Assembly (NCBI GenBank): GCA_964635015.1
Contig: CAZWMS010000031.1
Span: 1 to 17,019 of the forward strand
Reading direction: 5' to 3'
Length of the DNA stretch: 17,019 nt
DNA from: CAJWPI01 sp964635015
GTDB taxonomy: Bacteria > Pseudomonadota > Gammaproteobacteria > Magnimaribacterales > Magnimaribacteraceae
Part shown: positions 6,901 through 14,916 of the stretch, piece after piece
How positions within the stretch are numbered: position 1 is the stretch's first letter
Layout of the letters: every line of letters starts with the position of its first letter
Notes under the pieces: model-generated
Database searches by the model: none
Told to the model about the DNA's origin: nothing
Seen by the model: the letters and a program-made list of their open reading frames with translations, nothing else
Translations under genes and position numbers: made by a program

Positions 6901-8271
6901 TTAAAAATCTGTTAAATTCGGGTCAATTTTATTTAATAATGTTTTGAATTTATTTTTAATTTCTTGAAGTCCTTCATCATTTTCAGCTTCAAATCTAAGA
7001 ACTAAAACAGGAGAGGTATTTGAGGCTCTTAAAAGTCCCCATCCTTCTTTAAATTCTACTCTAATACCGTCAATATCTGTTATTTTGGATTCTTGAAAAT
7101 TTGCAAGAGATTTAAACTTTTCAACAATAGAAAATTTTTCATTGTCTCCAACTTTTATATTTATTTCTGGTGTGGAGCTTAGATTTGGAAGCTGATTAAA
7201 TATGTTTTTACCTAGAGGATTTTGAGAGATGATTTCCATCATTCGGGCTCCAGCATATATTGCATCGTCAAAACCCGGCCATCGGTCATTAAAAAAAATG
7301 TGCCCACTCATTTCACCACCTAAAGCAGCAGATACTTCTTTAATTTTTTCTTTAATAAAAGAATGACCTGTTCTGGACATAATAGGCACACCTCCATTAT
7401 CTTTTATAATTTTTGGCAATAACTGGGAACACTTGACATCAAATACTATATTTGAAGATTTATTTTTTTTTAAAATACTTTGAGAAAATAATATCATTTG
7501 CATATCGGGATAAATAATTTTACCTTCAGAGCTAACTATTCCAAGCCTGTCACCATCACCATCAAATGCTAAACCCAGGTCAAGTGAGGAATCTATAACT
7601 TTTTTTATCAAGTCTTGCATATTTTCAGGATTTGATGGGTCAGGGTGATGGTTTGGGAAATTCCCGTCTAGATCACAGTATAATGCTTCAACCTCACACC
7701 CTAAATCCTTATAACACCTTTCTGCTATAACGCTGGTTGCTCCATTTCCACAGTCAATACCTATCTTTAGTTGTTTTGTTAAAGAAATATCTTTTATTAA
7801 CTCTCTAGAGTATAAATTTATAGCCTCTTTACGTTCTTCCTCTTTTCCTTTTCCCTCTATAAACACCTTAGTTTCAACTTTCCTCTTAATTTCTTGAATA
7901 GATTCCCCAGAAAGAGTTTTATTGTTGATTACTATCTTGAATCCATTGTATTCTGATGGATTATGGCTACCAGTTATCATTACACCATTCTTAAGATTAA
8001 ATTTGTAAACAGAAAAATATAGGATAGGTGTGGGAAGAATGCCGATGTTTATAACATTACACCCTGTGGACAAGATTCCTTGAGAAAGCCATTGATACAT
8101 ATCAGGACTTGAATTTCTGCCATCTCTGCCAATTATTATCGAATTATCTCCAAGTTCTAATACTCTTGAACCAAGAGCTTTACCCAACATGATTACAAGC
8201 TCCTCGCTTAGGTCCTTATAAGATAACCCTCTTACATCATAAGCTCTAAATATGTTTTTATTAAAATTCAA
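6901..8271 (-). CDS. algC: Phosphomannomutase/phosphoglucomutase
   Basis: The enzyme interconverts hexose 6-phosphates and 1-phosphates and so supplies mannose-1-P and glucose-1-P for LPS and other glycans. Its 456 residues cover all four domains of the alpha-D-phosphohexomutase family. The phosphoserine is Ser102 in TGSHNPSEYNG, the magnesium loop is D237-G-D-G-D-R242, the sugar-specificity loop is GEMSGH (319-324), and the phosphate-binding loop is RASNTSP (415-421). The start is TTG at 8271-8269. No ATG or GTG lies upstream before an in-frame stop, and IFRAYDVRG at 7-15 is where the family usually begins. It is the first gene of algC-argB-slmA and is divergent from ilvE across 113 bases. 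The order algC-argB resembles pseudomonads, where coaBC and dut precede it; they are absent here. It is called algC rather than pgm because of this context and length. Confidence 0.9.
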   Translation of the reverse strand: MNFNKNIFRAYDVRGLSYKDLSEELVIMLGKALGSRVLELGDNSIIIGRDGRNSSPDMYQWLSQGILSTGCNVINIGILPTPILYFSVYKFNLKNGVMITGSHNPSEYNGFKIVINNKTLSGESIQEIKRKVETKVFIEGKGKEEERKEAINLYSRELIKDISLTKQLKIGIDCGNGATSVIAERCYKDLGCEVEALYCDLDGNFPNHHPDPSNPENMQDLIKKVIDSSLDLGLAFDGDGDRLGIVSSEGKIIYPDMQMILFSQSILKKNKSSNIVFDVKCSQLLPKIIKDNGGVPIMSRTGHSFIKEKIKEVSAALGGEMSGHIFFNDRWPGFDDAIYAGARMMEIISQNPLGKNIFNQLPNLSSTPEINIKVGDNEKFSIVEKFKSLANFQESKITDIDGIRVEFKEGWGLLRASNTSPVLVLRFEAENDEGLQEIKNKFKTLLNKIDPNLTDF

Positions 8272-8344
8272 TTTAAGATTTAGAAAAGAATCTCTAGATA
8301 AAGTTACCCACTTGGCTTTATTCTTAGACTCTTAGATATAGGCT

Positions 8345-8350
8345 TATAAT
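8345..8350 (+). promoter_or_regulatory. Candidate -10 element for ilvE operon
   Basis: A perfect TATAAT lies 34 bases upstream of the ilvE start in the 113-base region between algC and ilvE. The -35 is poor. A second option is TTGGCT (8312-8317) with GATATA (8335-8340) at 17-base spacing. Either would serve the long plus-strand run that includes the LPS genes. This rests on motif matching only. Confidence 0.35.
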
Positions 8351-8373
8351 AATAGTTTTTTTATAATAATTAT

Positions 8374-8379
8374 AGGAGA
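8374..8379 (+). promoter_or_regulatory. Shine-Dalgarno that fixes the ilvE TTG start
   Basis: AGGAGA ends five bases before the TTG at 8385. An in-frame TAG at 8373-8375 closes the frame just upstream, and no ATG occurs near the N-terminus, so TTG is the start. This is one of very few clear ribosome binding sites in the window. Confidence 0.8.
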
Positions 8380-8384
8380 AGAGT

Positions 8385-9305
8385 TTGAATCTATCAGAAT
8401 TGCAAGGTCATATCTGGTTTAATGGAGAATTAGTTCCTTGGCAAAAAGCCCAGGTTCATGTCTTGACACATACTTTACATTACGGCCTAGGTGTTTTTGA
8501 AGGTGTGAGAGCATATGAGACCAAAAAAGGAACTGCAATTTTTAGACTTGAAGACCACACTAAGAGATTATTTAAATCAGCTGGAGCAGTGAATCTTGAT
8601 ATTCCCTATTCTATTTCAGATCTCAATTTAGCTCAAAAGGATGTAGTTAAGGTTAATAATCTTTCTGAATCATATATAAGGCCCATGTGTTTTTATGGAC
8701 CTGAAGGCTTGGGTTTAAGAGCTGACAATCTGAAGGTTAATACAATTATAGCTGCATGGGAATGGCCCTCCTATATGGATCCTGAAGCTCAAGAAAAGGG
8801 TATAAAAGTTAAAGTTTCTAATTTCAAAAGACAAATAAATAACCCCATAGCATCTGCAAAGATCAACGGCAATTATGTGACTTCAATAGTAGCCCTTGAA
8901 AGTGTTATGAAAGAAGGTTTCGATGAAGCTTTAATGCTTGACACTAATAATTTTATCGCAGAAGGAAGTGGAGAAAACTTCTTTATGGTGCAAGGAGGAA
9001 AACTCTTCACTCCATTATTAGATGCTTGCTTAGATGGTATAACTAGACGAACTGTTATAGATCTAGCCAAAGAACTTAGCATAGAAATCGTGGAGAGAAA
9101 TATTAAATTAGAGGAAGTGTTTGATTCAGAAGAGGCATTTCTTACTGGCACTGCTGCAGAAGTTGTACCTATAAGATCTCTGAATAATAAACCCATAGGT
9201 AATGGCATTAGAGGTCCTGTTACAGAGCTATTACAAAAGACTTACTTCGAACAAGTCAGAGGACAGAGAACTGTTAATGATCGATGGCATACTTTTTTAG
9301 ATTAA
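8385..9305 (+). CDS. ilvE: Branched-chain amino-acid aminotransferase
   Basis: This class IV PLP-dependent aminotransferase carries out the last step of leucine, isoleucine and valine synthesis and the first step of their breakdown. It has 306 residues. The N-terminal stretch LTHTLHYGLGVFEGVRAY (27-44) is diagnostic for IlvE. The PLP-binding lysine is Lys159 in ASAKINGNYVTS. EGSGENFFMV and the TGTAAEVVPI cofactor-phosphate motif follow. D-amino-acid and 4-amino-4-deoxychorismate lyase relatives are less likely given the length and the EGVRAY motif. Translation begins at TTG 8385 with an AGGAGA site. The waaF start lies 15 bases downstream of the stop, the same ilvE-waaF linkage as in Pseudomonas aeruginosa, which supports the LPS assignments that follow. 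Confidence 0.95.
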   Translation: MNLSELQGHIWFNGELVPWQKAQVHVLTHTLHYGLGVFEGVRAYETKKGTAIFRLEDHTKRLFKSAGAVNLDIPYSISDLNLAQKDVVKVNNLSESYIRPMCFYGPEGLGLRADNLKVNTIIAAWEWPSYMDPEAQEKGIKVKVSNFKRQINNPIASAKINGNYVTSIVALESVMKEGFDEALMLDTNNFIAEGSGENFFMVQGGKLFTPLLDACLDGITRRTVIDLAKELSIEIVERNIKLEEVFDSEEAFLTGTAAEVVPIRSLNNKPIGNGIRGPVTELLQKTYFEQVRGQRTVNDRWHTFLD

Positions 9306-9320
9306 TAATAGTTTTTTACA

Positions 9321-10337
9321 ATGAAAATCTTAATTATTGCACCTTCGTGGGTTGGGGATGCAGTTATATCTCAGAGCTTACTGAAGATTATGGTAGATAG
9401 GTATGCATCATCAACAATAGATGTTTTATCACCAGACTGGACATTGGATATATTTAAGAGAATGGAAGAAGTTTCAAAAAGTTTAATATTTCCATTCAAA
9501 CACGGAGATATTAAATTAAGAGAGAGAGTTGATTTTGGAAAGAAACTTAAAGTAAAAAGTTATGATCAGGTAATAGTTTTACCCAATTCTTTAAAATCAG
9601 CCCTAGTTCCTTTTTTTGCAAACATACCCAAAAGAACAGGTTGGATTGGTGAAATGCGTTATTTTTTATTGAATGATATAAGGAAATTAGATAAGAAGAT
9701 TTATCCAAGAATGGTAGACAGGTTTGTTGCTCTTGCTTTTCCTAAAAATAACTACTCAGAAAAGGAAGTTCCCTTTCCTCGTCTTATTGTCGATGAAAAG
9801 AATTTAGATAAGATTCTAAAAAAATATCATCTTAGAAAAGATATACCCTTACTAACATTATGTCCCGGAGCAGAATTTGGTCCCTCAAAGAGATGGCCGG
9901 CAGCTAATTTTTCTAAAGTTGCTGACCATTTCCTTGCTAAAAAATGGCAAATTTTATTACTGGGCTCTAAAAATGATATTTCTATAAGTAAAGAAGTAGC
10001 AATGGGTATGGCAAGTAAAGAAAAGAAATCTACTTATAATCTTACTGGTGAAACCAGTTTACTTGATGCTATTGATATTCTTTCTTACTCTAAACTTGTT
10101 CTTTCAAACGACTCGGGTCTTATGCATATAGCTTCCGCTGTAGGGGTAAATTTGGTTGCTCTTTATGGACCCTCTAGTCCTGAGTTCACTCCTCCGTTAA
10201 CTAACAATGCTGTTATCCTAAGAAAGGCCAAAGGTTACCTTAAATTAAGACAAGGTTCGTTGCCAAGCGGCTATCATCAAAGTCTAGTTGACATTAAGCC
10301 AGAAGAAGTTATCGAGGTTTTGGAGTCCATAGAGTAG
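9321..10337 (+). CDS. waaF: ADP-heptose:LPS heptosyltransferase II
   Basis: This GT9 enzyme adds the second L-glycero-D-manno-heptose to the LPS inner core on the cytoplasmic face of the inner membrane. It has 338 residues. The N-terminus ILIIAPSWVGDAVISQSL, the stretch LPNSLKSALVPFFANIPKR, and TGWIGEMRYFLLNDIR near 110-125 are typical of WaaF rather than WaaC. The C-terminal half has CPGAEFGPSKRWP, the LTGETSLLDAIDILS region, and the ADP-heptose-binding segment NDSGLMHIASAVGVNLVALYG with PSSPEFTPPL. The ATG at 9321 has no Shine-Dalgarno. In Pseudomonas waaF is followed by waaC and then waaG; here waaG follows directly after four bases. Confidence 0.93.
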   Translation: MKILIIAPSWVGDAVISQSLLKIMVDRYASSTIDVLSPDWTLDIFKRMEEVSKSLIFPFKHGDIKLRERVDFGKKLKVKSYDQVIVLPNSLKSALVPFFANIPKRTGWIGEMRYFLLNDIRKLDKKIYPRMVDRFVALAFPKNNYSEKEVPFPRLIVDEKNLDKILKKYHLRKDIPLLTLCPGAEFGPSKRWPAANFSKVADHFLAKKWQILLLGSKNDISISKEVAMGMASKEKKSTYNLTGETSLLDAIDILSYSKLVLSNDSGLMHIASAVGVNLVALYGPSSPEFTPPLTNNAVILRKAKGYLKLRQGSLPSGYHQSLVDIKPEEVIEVLESIE

Positions 10338-10341
10338 TAAT

Positions 10342-11460
10342 TTGATTTCGAATAAAAAAATAGCCCTACTCTTATTTAATTATTTTCCTTATGGTGGCTT
10401 ACAAAGAGATTTTCTCAGCGTCTCAGAAGAGCTCTTTAAAAGAGGATTCATTCTAAAAGTTTTTGTTGGTAGCTGGGAAGGTAAGAAGCCAAACTATTTA
10501 GATATACTGGAATTAGGTCACAAGGGTTTTACTAATCACTCAAAAAATAGAAACTATTTTAAAAAAACCTCATTTCTCCTAAAAGAATTTAATCCAGATC
10601 TAATATTTGGTTTTAATAAAATGCCTGAATTAGATCTTTATTTAGCTGCAGATACCTGTTTTAAAAAAAGAAGCAAGAATAAAAACTTTATTTATAAATT
10701 GCTACCCAAATACAAACTTTACATGGATTATGAAAATGCTGTATTTGGGAAAAAAAGCAAAACTAAGATTCTTTTACTTAACGAAAAGCAAAAAAGTGAA
10801 TTCAGGAAAGAGTATGACTTGAAAGAACTCAGGATGAGTGTCATACCTCCTGGTTTGTCTGACAACTTAAAAGTAAATAAGAAAGAAAGAACAACAAAGG
10901 GGGATTTAGGTTTTAAATCGACTGACAAAATAATTTTATTTGTGGGGTCAGATTTTAAAAGAAAAGGATTAGATAGAGCTATTAAAGCCCTTTCATCCTG
11001 TTCCAATAAAAAAGATAAGTCATTATTTTTGTTAGTTGCAGGTCAGGATGATCCAAAGCATTTTTCTAATTTAGCTCATTCATCAGGAGTAAAAGATCAA
11101 GTTATTTATTTAGGTTCAAGAGATGATGTAGATGAATTAATGTTTTTTTCAGATTTACTTATTCATCCGGCTAGAGAAGAGGCTGCTGGTAATGTAATTC
11201 TAGAAGCTATGGTAAAAGAGCTTCCTGTTTTGACTTGTGAAGAAGCAGGTTTCTCTGAATATGTAGAAAGATATGAGGGTGGTATTGTAATTAAAAATGA
11301 CTTTAATCAACAAAAATTGAATGCATCTCTAAAAACTTTAATTAATAAAGAAAAACTTTCTATTTACAAAAAAAATCTATCAAAATTTAAAGAAAATAAT
11401 TATTTATTTTCAAGATTCGAATTTATAGCAGATCTCCTTGAGCGAGAGTTAAATGTATAA
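10342..11460 (+). CDS. waaG: LPS core glucosyltransferase WaaG, GT4 family
   Basis: WaaG transfers the first hexose, normally glucose from UDP-glucose, to heptose II of the LPS core. The 372-residue protein has the GT-B fold. The N-terminal domain has FNYFPYGGLQRDFLSV, matching the family's usual acceptor-side loop. The C-terminal domain has LFVGSDFKRKGLDRAI, YLGSRDDVDELMFFSDLLIHPA and the donor-binding pair E280 and E288 (E-x7-E) in EEAAGNVILEAM. These align with the equivalent region of Escherichia WaaG. An in-frame TAG at 10330-10332 and the lack of an ATG make TTG at 10342 the start; no Shine-Dalgarno is visible, so it may depend on translation of waaF, which ends four bases earlier. The last eight bases overlap the next gene. 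Confidence 0.9.
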   Translation: MISNKKIALLLFNYFPYGGLQRDFLSVSEELFKRGFILKVFVGSWEGKKPNYLDILELGHKGFTNHSKNRNYFKKTSFLLKEFNPDLIFGFNKMPELDLYLAADTCFKKRSKNKNFIYKLLPKYKLYMDYENAVFGKKSKTKILLLNEKQKSEFRKEYDLKELRMSVIPPGLSDNLKVNKKERTTKGDLGFKSTDKIILFVGSDFKRKGLDRAIKALSSCSNKKDKSLFLLVAGQDDPKHFSNLAHSSGVKDQVIYLGSRDDVDELMFFSDLLIHPAREEAAGNVILEAMVKELPVLTCEEAGFSEYVERYEGGIVIKNDFNQQKLNASLKTLINKEKLSIYKKNLSKFKENNYLFSRFEFIADLLERELNV

Positions 11461-12955
11461 AATTGATTTTAAACAACAAGACCTACAAGATTTGTTTACT
11501 TTAAAAGATCCCTTTTCTTTTGCAGAAGAACTAGAAGGAAATATTTATAGAGAACACGCTAATCGTGTAACCAAAGAGTTTATTTTTAAAAATGAATCTT
11601 ATTTTATTAAACTTCACAAGGGGGTTGGATGGAAAGAAATTTTTAAAAACTTATCTCAATTTAAGATCCCTGTAGTTAGTGCAAAAAGTGAGTGGAAAGC
11701 TCTAATGAAACTTAAATCTATAGATATAAAGTGTCCAGAGCCTGTTGCTTTTGCAATTAAGGGAATTAATCCAGCCAATCAGACTTCATTTCTAATAACT
11801 AAATCTTTGGTAAAGACCTGTTCCTTAGAAGAACTTTTTTTAAGTAAAAATGAAGAAAAAGTTGACACTAAAAAGAAAAAGAAAATATTAGAAGAGGTAG
11901 CGAGAATTTGCAGAAAGATACATATAAATGGGATAAATCACAGAGATCTTTATCTTTGTCATTTTCTTATAAATAAAAATTTAGAAAAAGTAAGAAATAA
12001 CATTTATCTAATAGATCTTCATAGAGCCCAGATTAGAAGATATGTACCTAAAAGGTGGGCTATAAAAGACATAGGGGGTTTATATCATTCGGCTTTAGAT
12101 ATGGGGCTTTCTGAGACTTCTTGTTATAGATTTTTAAAACTATATTTCAATCTTCCTTTTAGAGAACTTATTTTAAAAAAGAGAAGGTTTATTGAAGCTT
12201 CAAGGAGAAGGTCTTTTTCAATGTATATGAAACCCATTCTTAAGAAAATTGACCCACGAAGAATTTCAGAGAATTCTGCGGATGATGATTACTTAAGTGT
12301 AAAAGAAAAGAACTATAGATGGATTGCCAAGAAGGAATTTCTTAATGATGAAACATCCAAGATTTTTCAAGATCCAGATCGTTATATGAGGAAAGGAGAA
12401 GTCATAAAGAAGGAGGCTGGACACTTCATTGTTTTGTTAAGAATTGATAAGAACTTTTCTTTGATAATAAAAAAATATCAAATTAAAAGTACTTTGCACT
12501 TCTTAAGAAAATTCTTTTTAAGAAGTAGGGCTAATATGTCCTGGTTGGCGTCACATTGGCTCAACTTGGTGGGAATACAGACAGTTAATCATATTGGAAT
12601 TATTGAGAGATTCAATGCCTTGGGTTTAAAGGACTCATATTTAATAACTGAACAGAATCTTGGTATTAGAATGGATAAAATTAATTTTGATAAGAGGTCT
12701 GCTACACTTATAGCTAATAGGTTTGCTGCCTTTTACAAGAGATTGGCTTGGATAGATTTTAGTCATGGTGATGCTAAAAGTTCTAATTTTATTTTACAGA
12801 ATGATACGTTGTTGGTTTTCGATTTAGATATTTCAAGAAAGAGGTTTTTCAAATATATTTTTAAAAGAAAAATACTAAAAGATGTTCGAAGAACCTTAAA
12901 GAGTTTTAATAAAAACAAGACAATTGAGAAATTACTAGTAAAAAGACTATCATAA
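11453..12955 (+). CDS. waaP: LPS core heptose kinase WaaP fused to a second LPS-kinase-like domain
   Basis: WaaP phosphorylates heptose I of the LPS core, which helps outer-membrane stability. Residues 1 to about 265 match WaaP: YFIKLHKGVGWKEI (50-63), LITKSLVKTCSLEE, the catalytic loop INHRDLYLCHFL (161-172, Asp165) and the metal-binding LIDLHRAQ (186-193, Asp188), then RWAIKDIGGLYHSALDMGLS. Residues from about 285 to 500 look like a second, divergent sugar kinase of the same broad clan: an ATP-lysine candidate in LIIKKYQIK (338-346), SRANMSWLASHWLNLVGI, the loop SHGDAKSSNFIL (437-448, Asp440) and VFDLD (455-459). Typical WaaP is about 265-270 residues, so this is close to double length. In Pseudomonas several separate kinases (waaP, wapP, wapQ) follow waaG, so the protein probably joins two such steps. 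The first domain is firm; the substrate of the second is unknown. The ATG overlaps waaG by eight bases. Confidence 0.85.
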   Translation: MYKIDFKQQDLQDLFTLKDPFSFAEELEGNIYREHANRVTKEFIFKNESYFIKLHKGVGWKEIFKNLSQFKIPVVSAKSEWKALMKLKSIDIKCPEPVAFAIKGINPANQTSFLITKSLVKTCSLEELFLSKNEEKVDTKKKKKILEEVARICRKIHINGINHRDLYLCHFLINKNLEKVRNNIYLIDLHRAQIRRYVPKRWAIKDIGGLYHSALDMGLSETSCYRFLKLYFNLPFRELILKKRRFIEASRRRSFSMYMKPILKKIDPRRISENSADDDYLSVKEKNYRWIAKKEFLNDETSKIFQDPDRYMRKGEVIKKEAGHFIVLLRIDKNFSLIIKKYQIKSTLHFLRKFFLRSRANMSWLASHWLNLVGIQTVNHIGIIERFNALGLKDSYLITEQNLGIRMDKINFDKRSATLIANRFAAFYKRLAWIDFSHGDAKSSNFILQNDTLLVFDLDISRKRFFKYIFKRKILKDVRRTLKSFNKNKTIEKLLVKRLS

Positions 12956-12971
12956 GTTTTTCTTTAAAATT

Positions 12972-14201
12972 ATGAGAATAGGTTTATTGAGTTATAGGAG
13001 TAATCCTTTTTCAGGAGGACAGGGGATTTATATAAAACATCTAAGTGAGGCTTTAAAGGACCTAGGACATGATGTTGATGTAATTTCAGGACCTCCTTAT
13101 CCTCCACTCAGAAAGGATATAAACTTAATTAAGATACCGAGTCTAGATTTATTTTCTGAGGAAAACAGGTTAAGAACTTTTAAAACTAAATATTTTATTA
13201 ATTTAACAGATCTTACTGAATGGTTTGGTATTTTAACTGGAGGATTTCCTGAGCCTTATACTTTTGGGAAAAGAGTTAAAATTTATCTAGAAAAAAGAAA
13301 AGATTCATATGATATTCTTCATGATAATCAATCTTTAAGTTACTCCATGCTAAAATTACAAGAGGATTTTCCTCTAGTTTCTACTATTCACCACCCCATT
13401 ACCAAGGATCATAGACTTGAACTAGAAAATTCAAAAAATTGGAAGGAGAAACTTTCTTCAAACAGATGGCATTCCTTTTTAAAGATGCAGAAGTTTGTTG
13501 CTCCTAGATTGAAGAAGATAATCTGTCCGTCAAACCAATCAAGGGAAGATGTAATAGATGAATTTGGGGTTAATCCAGATAGGGTCGAAGTAATTCCTAA
13601 TGGAATAGATTTAAAAACTTTTAAAGTTAATAAATTAGTAGAAAAAATCCCTCATAGAATTGTCACAACTGCAAGTGCAGATATTCCTCTTAAAGGTTTA
13701 AGATATCTTATTGATGCCCTAAATAATGTAATAAAAATATTCCCCCTATCCACCCTTGCTGTTATAGGGAAGGCAAAAGAAGAGGGTGAAATTCAAAGGC
13801 AAATAGATAGATTAAATCTAGGAGAGAAAATATCTTTTTATTCTGATTTGAGTGAATCTGAAATAGTAAATTTGTATTCAAGTTCACAACTTGCTGTTAT
13901 TCCATCACTATATGAAGGTTTTGGTTTTGGAGCAGGAGAAGCTATGGCTTGTGGAGTGCCTTTGATTTCAACACATTCTGGGGGTCTGAAAGAAGTGGTT
14001 GGAGAGGCAGCTGTAGAAGTAAAACCAGGAGACTCAGATGATTTAACTACTGCTATCTTAGATTTATTTTCTAACCCAGATAAGAGAGATTATTTTTCTA
14101 AGATTGGAAGAAAAAGGATAGAGGATAGGTTTCAATGGAATAAGGCCGCCAAAGAATACATAAAAATTTATGAAGAAATAGCCGATAAATTTCCTAATTA
14201 G
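12972..14201 (+). CDS. GT4 family glycosyltransferase of unknown specificity
   Basis: This 409-residue retaining GT-B glycosyltransferase should be cytosolic or membrane-peripheral; no signal peptide or membrane helix is visible. The N-terminal domain opens with MRIGLLSYRSNPFSGGQGIYI, including the glycine-rich GGQGIY acceptor loop. HDNQSLSY and TIHHPITKDHR (about 138-148) continue that domain. The C-terminal domain has IPNGIDLKTF, the donor-phosphate lysine Lys241 in IPLKGLRYL, and E315-x7-E323 in YEGFGFGAGEAMACG, followed by GGLKEVVGEAAV. It is not WaaG-like outside these common motifs. A methyltransferase starts four bases downstream and an alpha/alpha-toroid protein follows. The methylmannose-polysaccharide operon of mycobacteria has, as I recall it, the same order of protein types, so a polymerising mannosyltransferase is one hypothesis. 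An extra LPS-core transferase is another. Confidence 0.85.
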   Translation: MRIGLLSYRSNPFSGGQGIYIKHLSEALKDLGHDVDVISGPPYPPLRKDINLIKIPSLDLFSEENRLRTFKTKYFINLTDLTEWFGILTGGFPEPYTFGKRVKIYLEKRKDSYDILHDNQSLSYSMLKLQEDFPLVSTIHHPITKDHRLELENSKNWKEKLSSNRWHSFLKMQKFVAPRLKKIICPSNQSREDVIDEFGVNPDRVEVIPNGIDLKTFKVNKLVEKIPHRIVTTASADIPLKGLRYLIDALNNVIKIFPLSTLAVIGKAKEEGEIQRQIDRLNLGEKISFYSDLSESEIVNLYSSSQLAVIPSLYEGFGFGAGEAMACGVPLISTHSGGLKEVVGEAAVEVKPGDSDDLTTAILDLFSNPDKRDYFSKIGRKRIEDRFQWNKAAKEYIKIYEEIADKFPN

Positions 14202-14205
14202 AAAG

Positions 14206-14916
14206 ATGCAGACTATAAAACTTAATAAATTAAATTTAAAGCCGCTCGACACAGTTTTAGATATTGGATGTGGAGAAGGAAGACACTCTATAGCACTTTT
14301 TGTTGATAATTATGCCCATACAGTTGGGATTGATTTATCTTTAAAAGATTTAAAGATAGCAAAAGAAAGGCTTAAAGATTTCGAAATTCCTAAAGATAAT
14401 AAGGCAAATTGTTATTTTGGAGTAGGAGACATATGTTATCTTCCTTTTGGTGACAATTCCTATTCCTCAGTGGTGTGTTCAGAGGTATTAGAGCATTTAG
14501 ACAAACCTAATAGAGGCTTGGAGGAGTTAATTAGGGTTCTAAAACCAGAGGGAATATTAGCTGTAAGCGTCCCAAGATTTTTCCCTGAATGGATTTGTTG
14601 GAAATTAAGTGAAGGCTATCAAAAGACCCCAGGAGGTCATGTAAGAATTTTTAAACACAGTGAACTTAAGCGAATCTTTCTTGAAAGGGGATTAATTTAT
14701 GAAGATTTTCACTGGGCTCACGCCCTCCACTCTCCTTATTGGTGGTTAAAATGTCTTTTTTGGAAAAAGAAGAAAGAACCTTGGGTTCTTAAAATGTATC
14801 ACAAATTCTTAATTTGGGACTTAATGAAGAAACCTATTTTAACTAAAGTATTAGAATTTCTATTCCAACCTCTTATTGGAAAAAGTTTAGTAATGTATTT
14901 CAGGAAACCTAAATGA
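14206..14916 (+). CDS. Class I SAM-dependent methyltransferase
   Basis: The 236-residue protein has a Rossmann-type methyltransferase core. The SAM-binding motif I is VLDIGCGEGRHS (17-28), the acidic residue for the ribose is Asp43 in GIDLS, Asp75 in GDICYLPF fits motif II, and EVLEHLDKPNRG and LKPEGILAVSVPR are typical of the Methyltransf_11 group. The last 60 residues are rich in Trp, Lys and Phe (WWLKCLFWKKKKEPW and on), which could bind a membrane or an amphipathic acceptor. It begins four bases after the glycosyltransferase stop and shares an ATGA stop/start with the next gene, so the three are translationally linked. A sugar O-methyltransferase acting on the product of the neighbouring glycosyltransferase is the simplest reading; the sequence does not show the acceptor. 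Confidence 0.85.
   Translation: MQTIKLNKLNLKPLDTVLDIGCGEGRHSIALFVDNYAHTVGIDLSLKDLKIAKERLKDFEIPKDNKANCYFGVGDICYLPFGDNSYSSVVCSEVLEHLDKPNRGLEELIRVLKPEGILAVSVPRFFPEWICWKLSEGYQKTPGGHVRIFKHSELKRIFLERGLIYEDFHWAHALHSPYWWLKCLFWKKKKEPWVLKMYHKFLIWDLMKKPILTKVLEFLFQPLIGKSLVMYFRKPK

Noticed and set aside
8873..9208. Open frame of 111 codons on the minus strand inside ilvE
   Set aside because: It is antisense to a well-supported aminotransferase and shows no motif of its own.
8347..9317. Shared TAATAATAGTTTTTT upstream of ilvE and again just before waaF
   Set aside because: It is a short, low-complexity match that is likely by chance here, and no structure or spacing supports a regulatory element.
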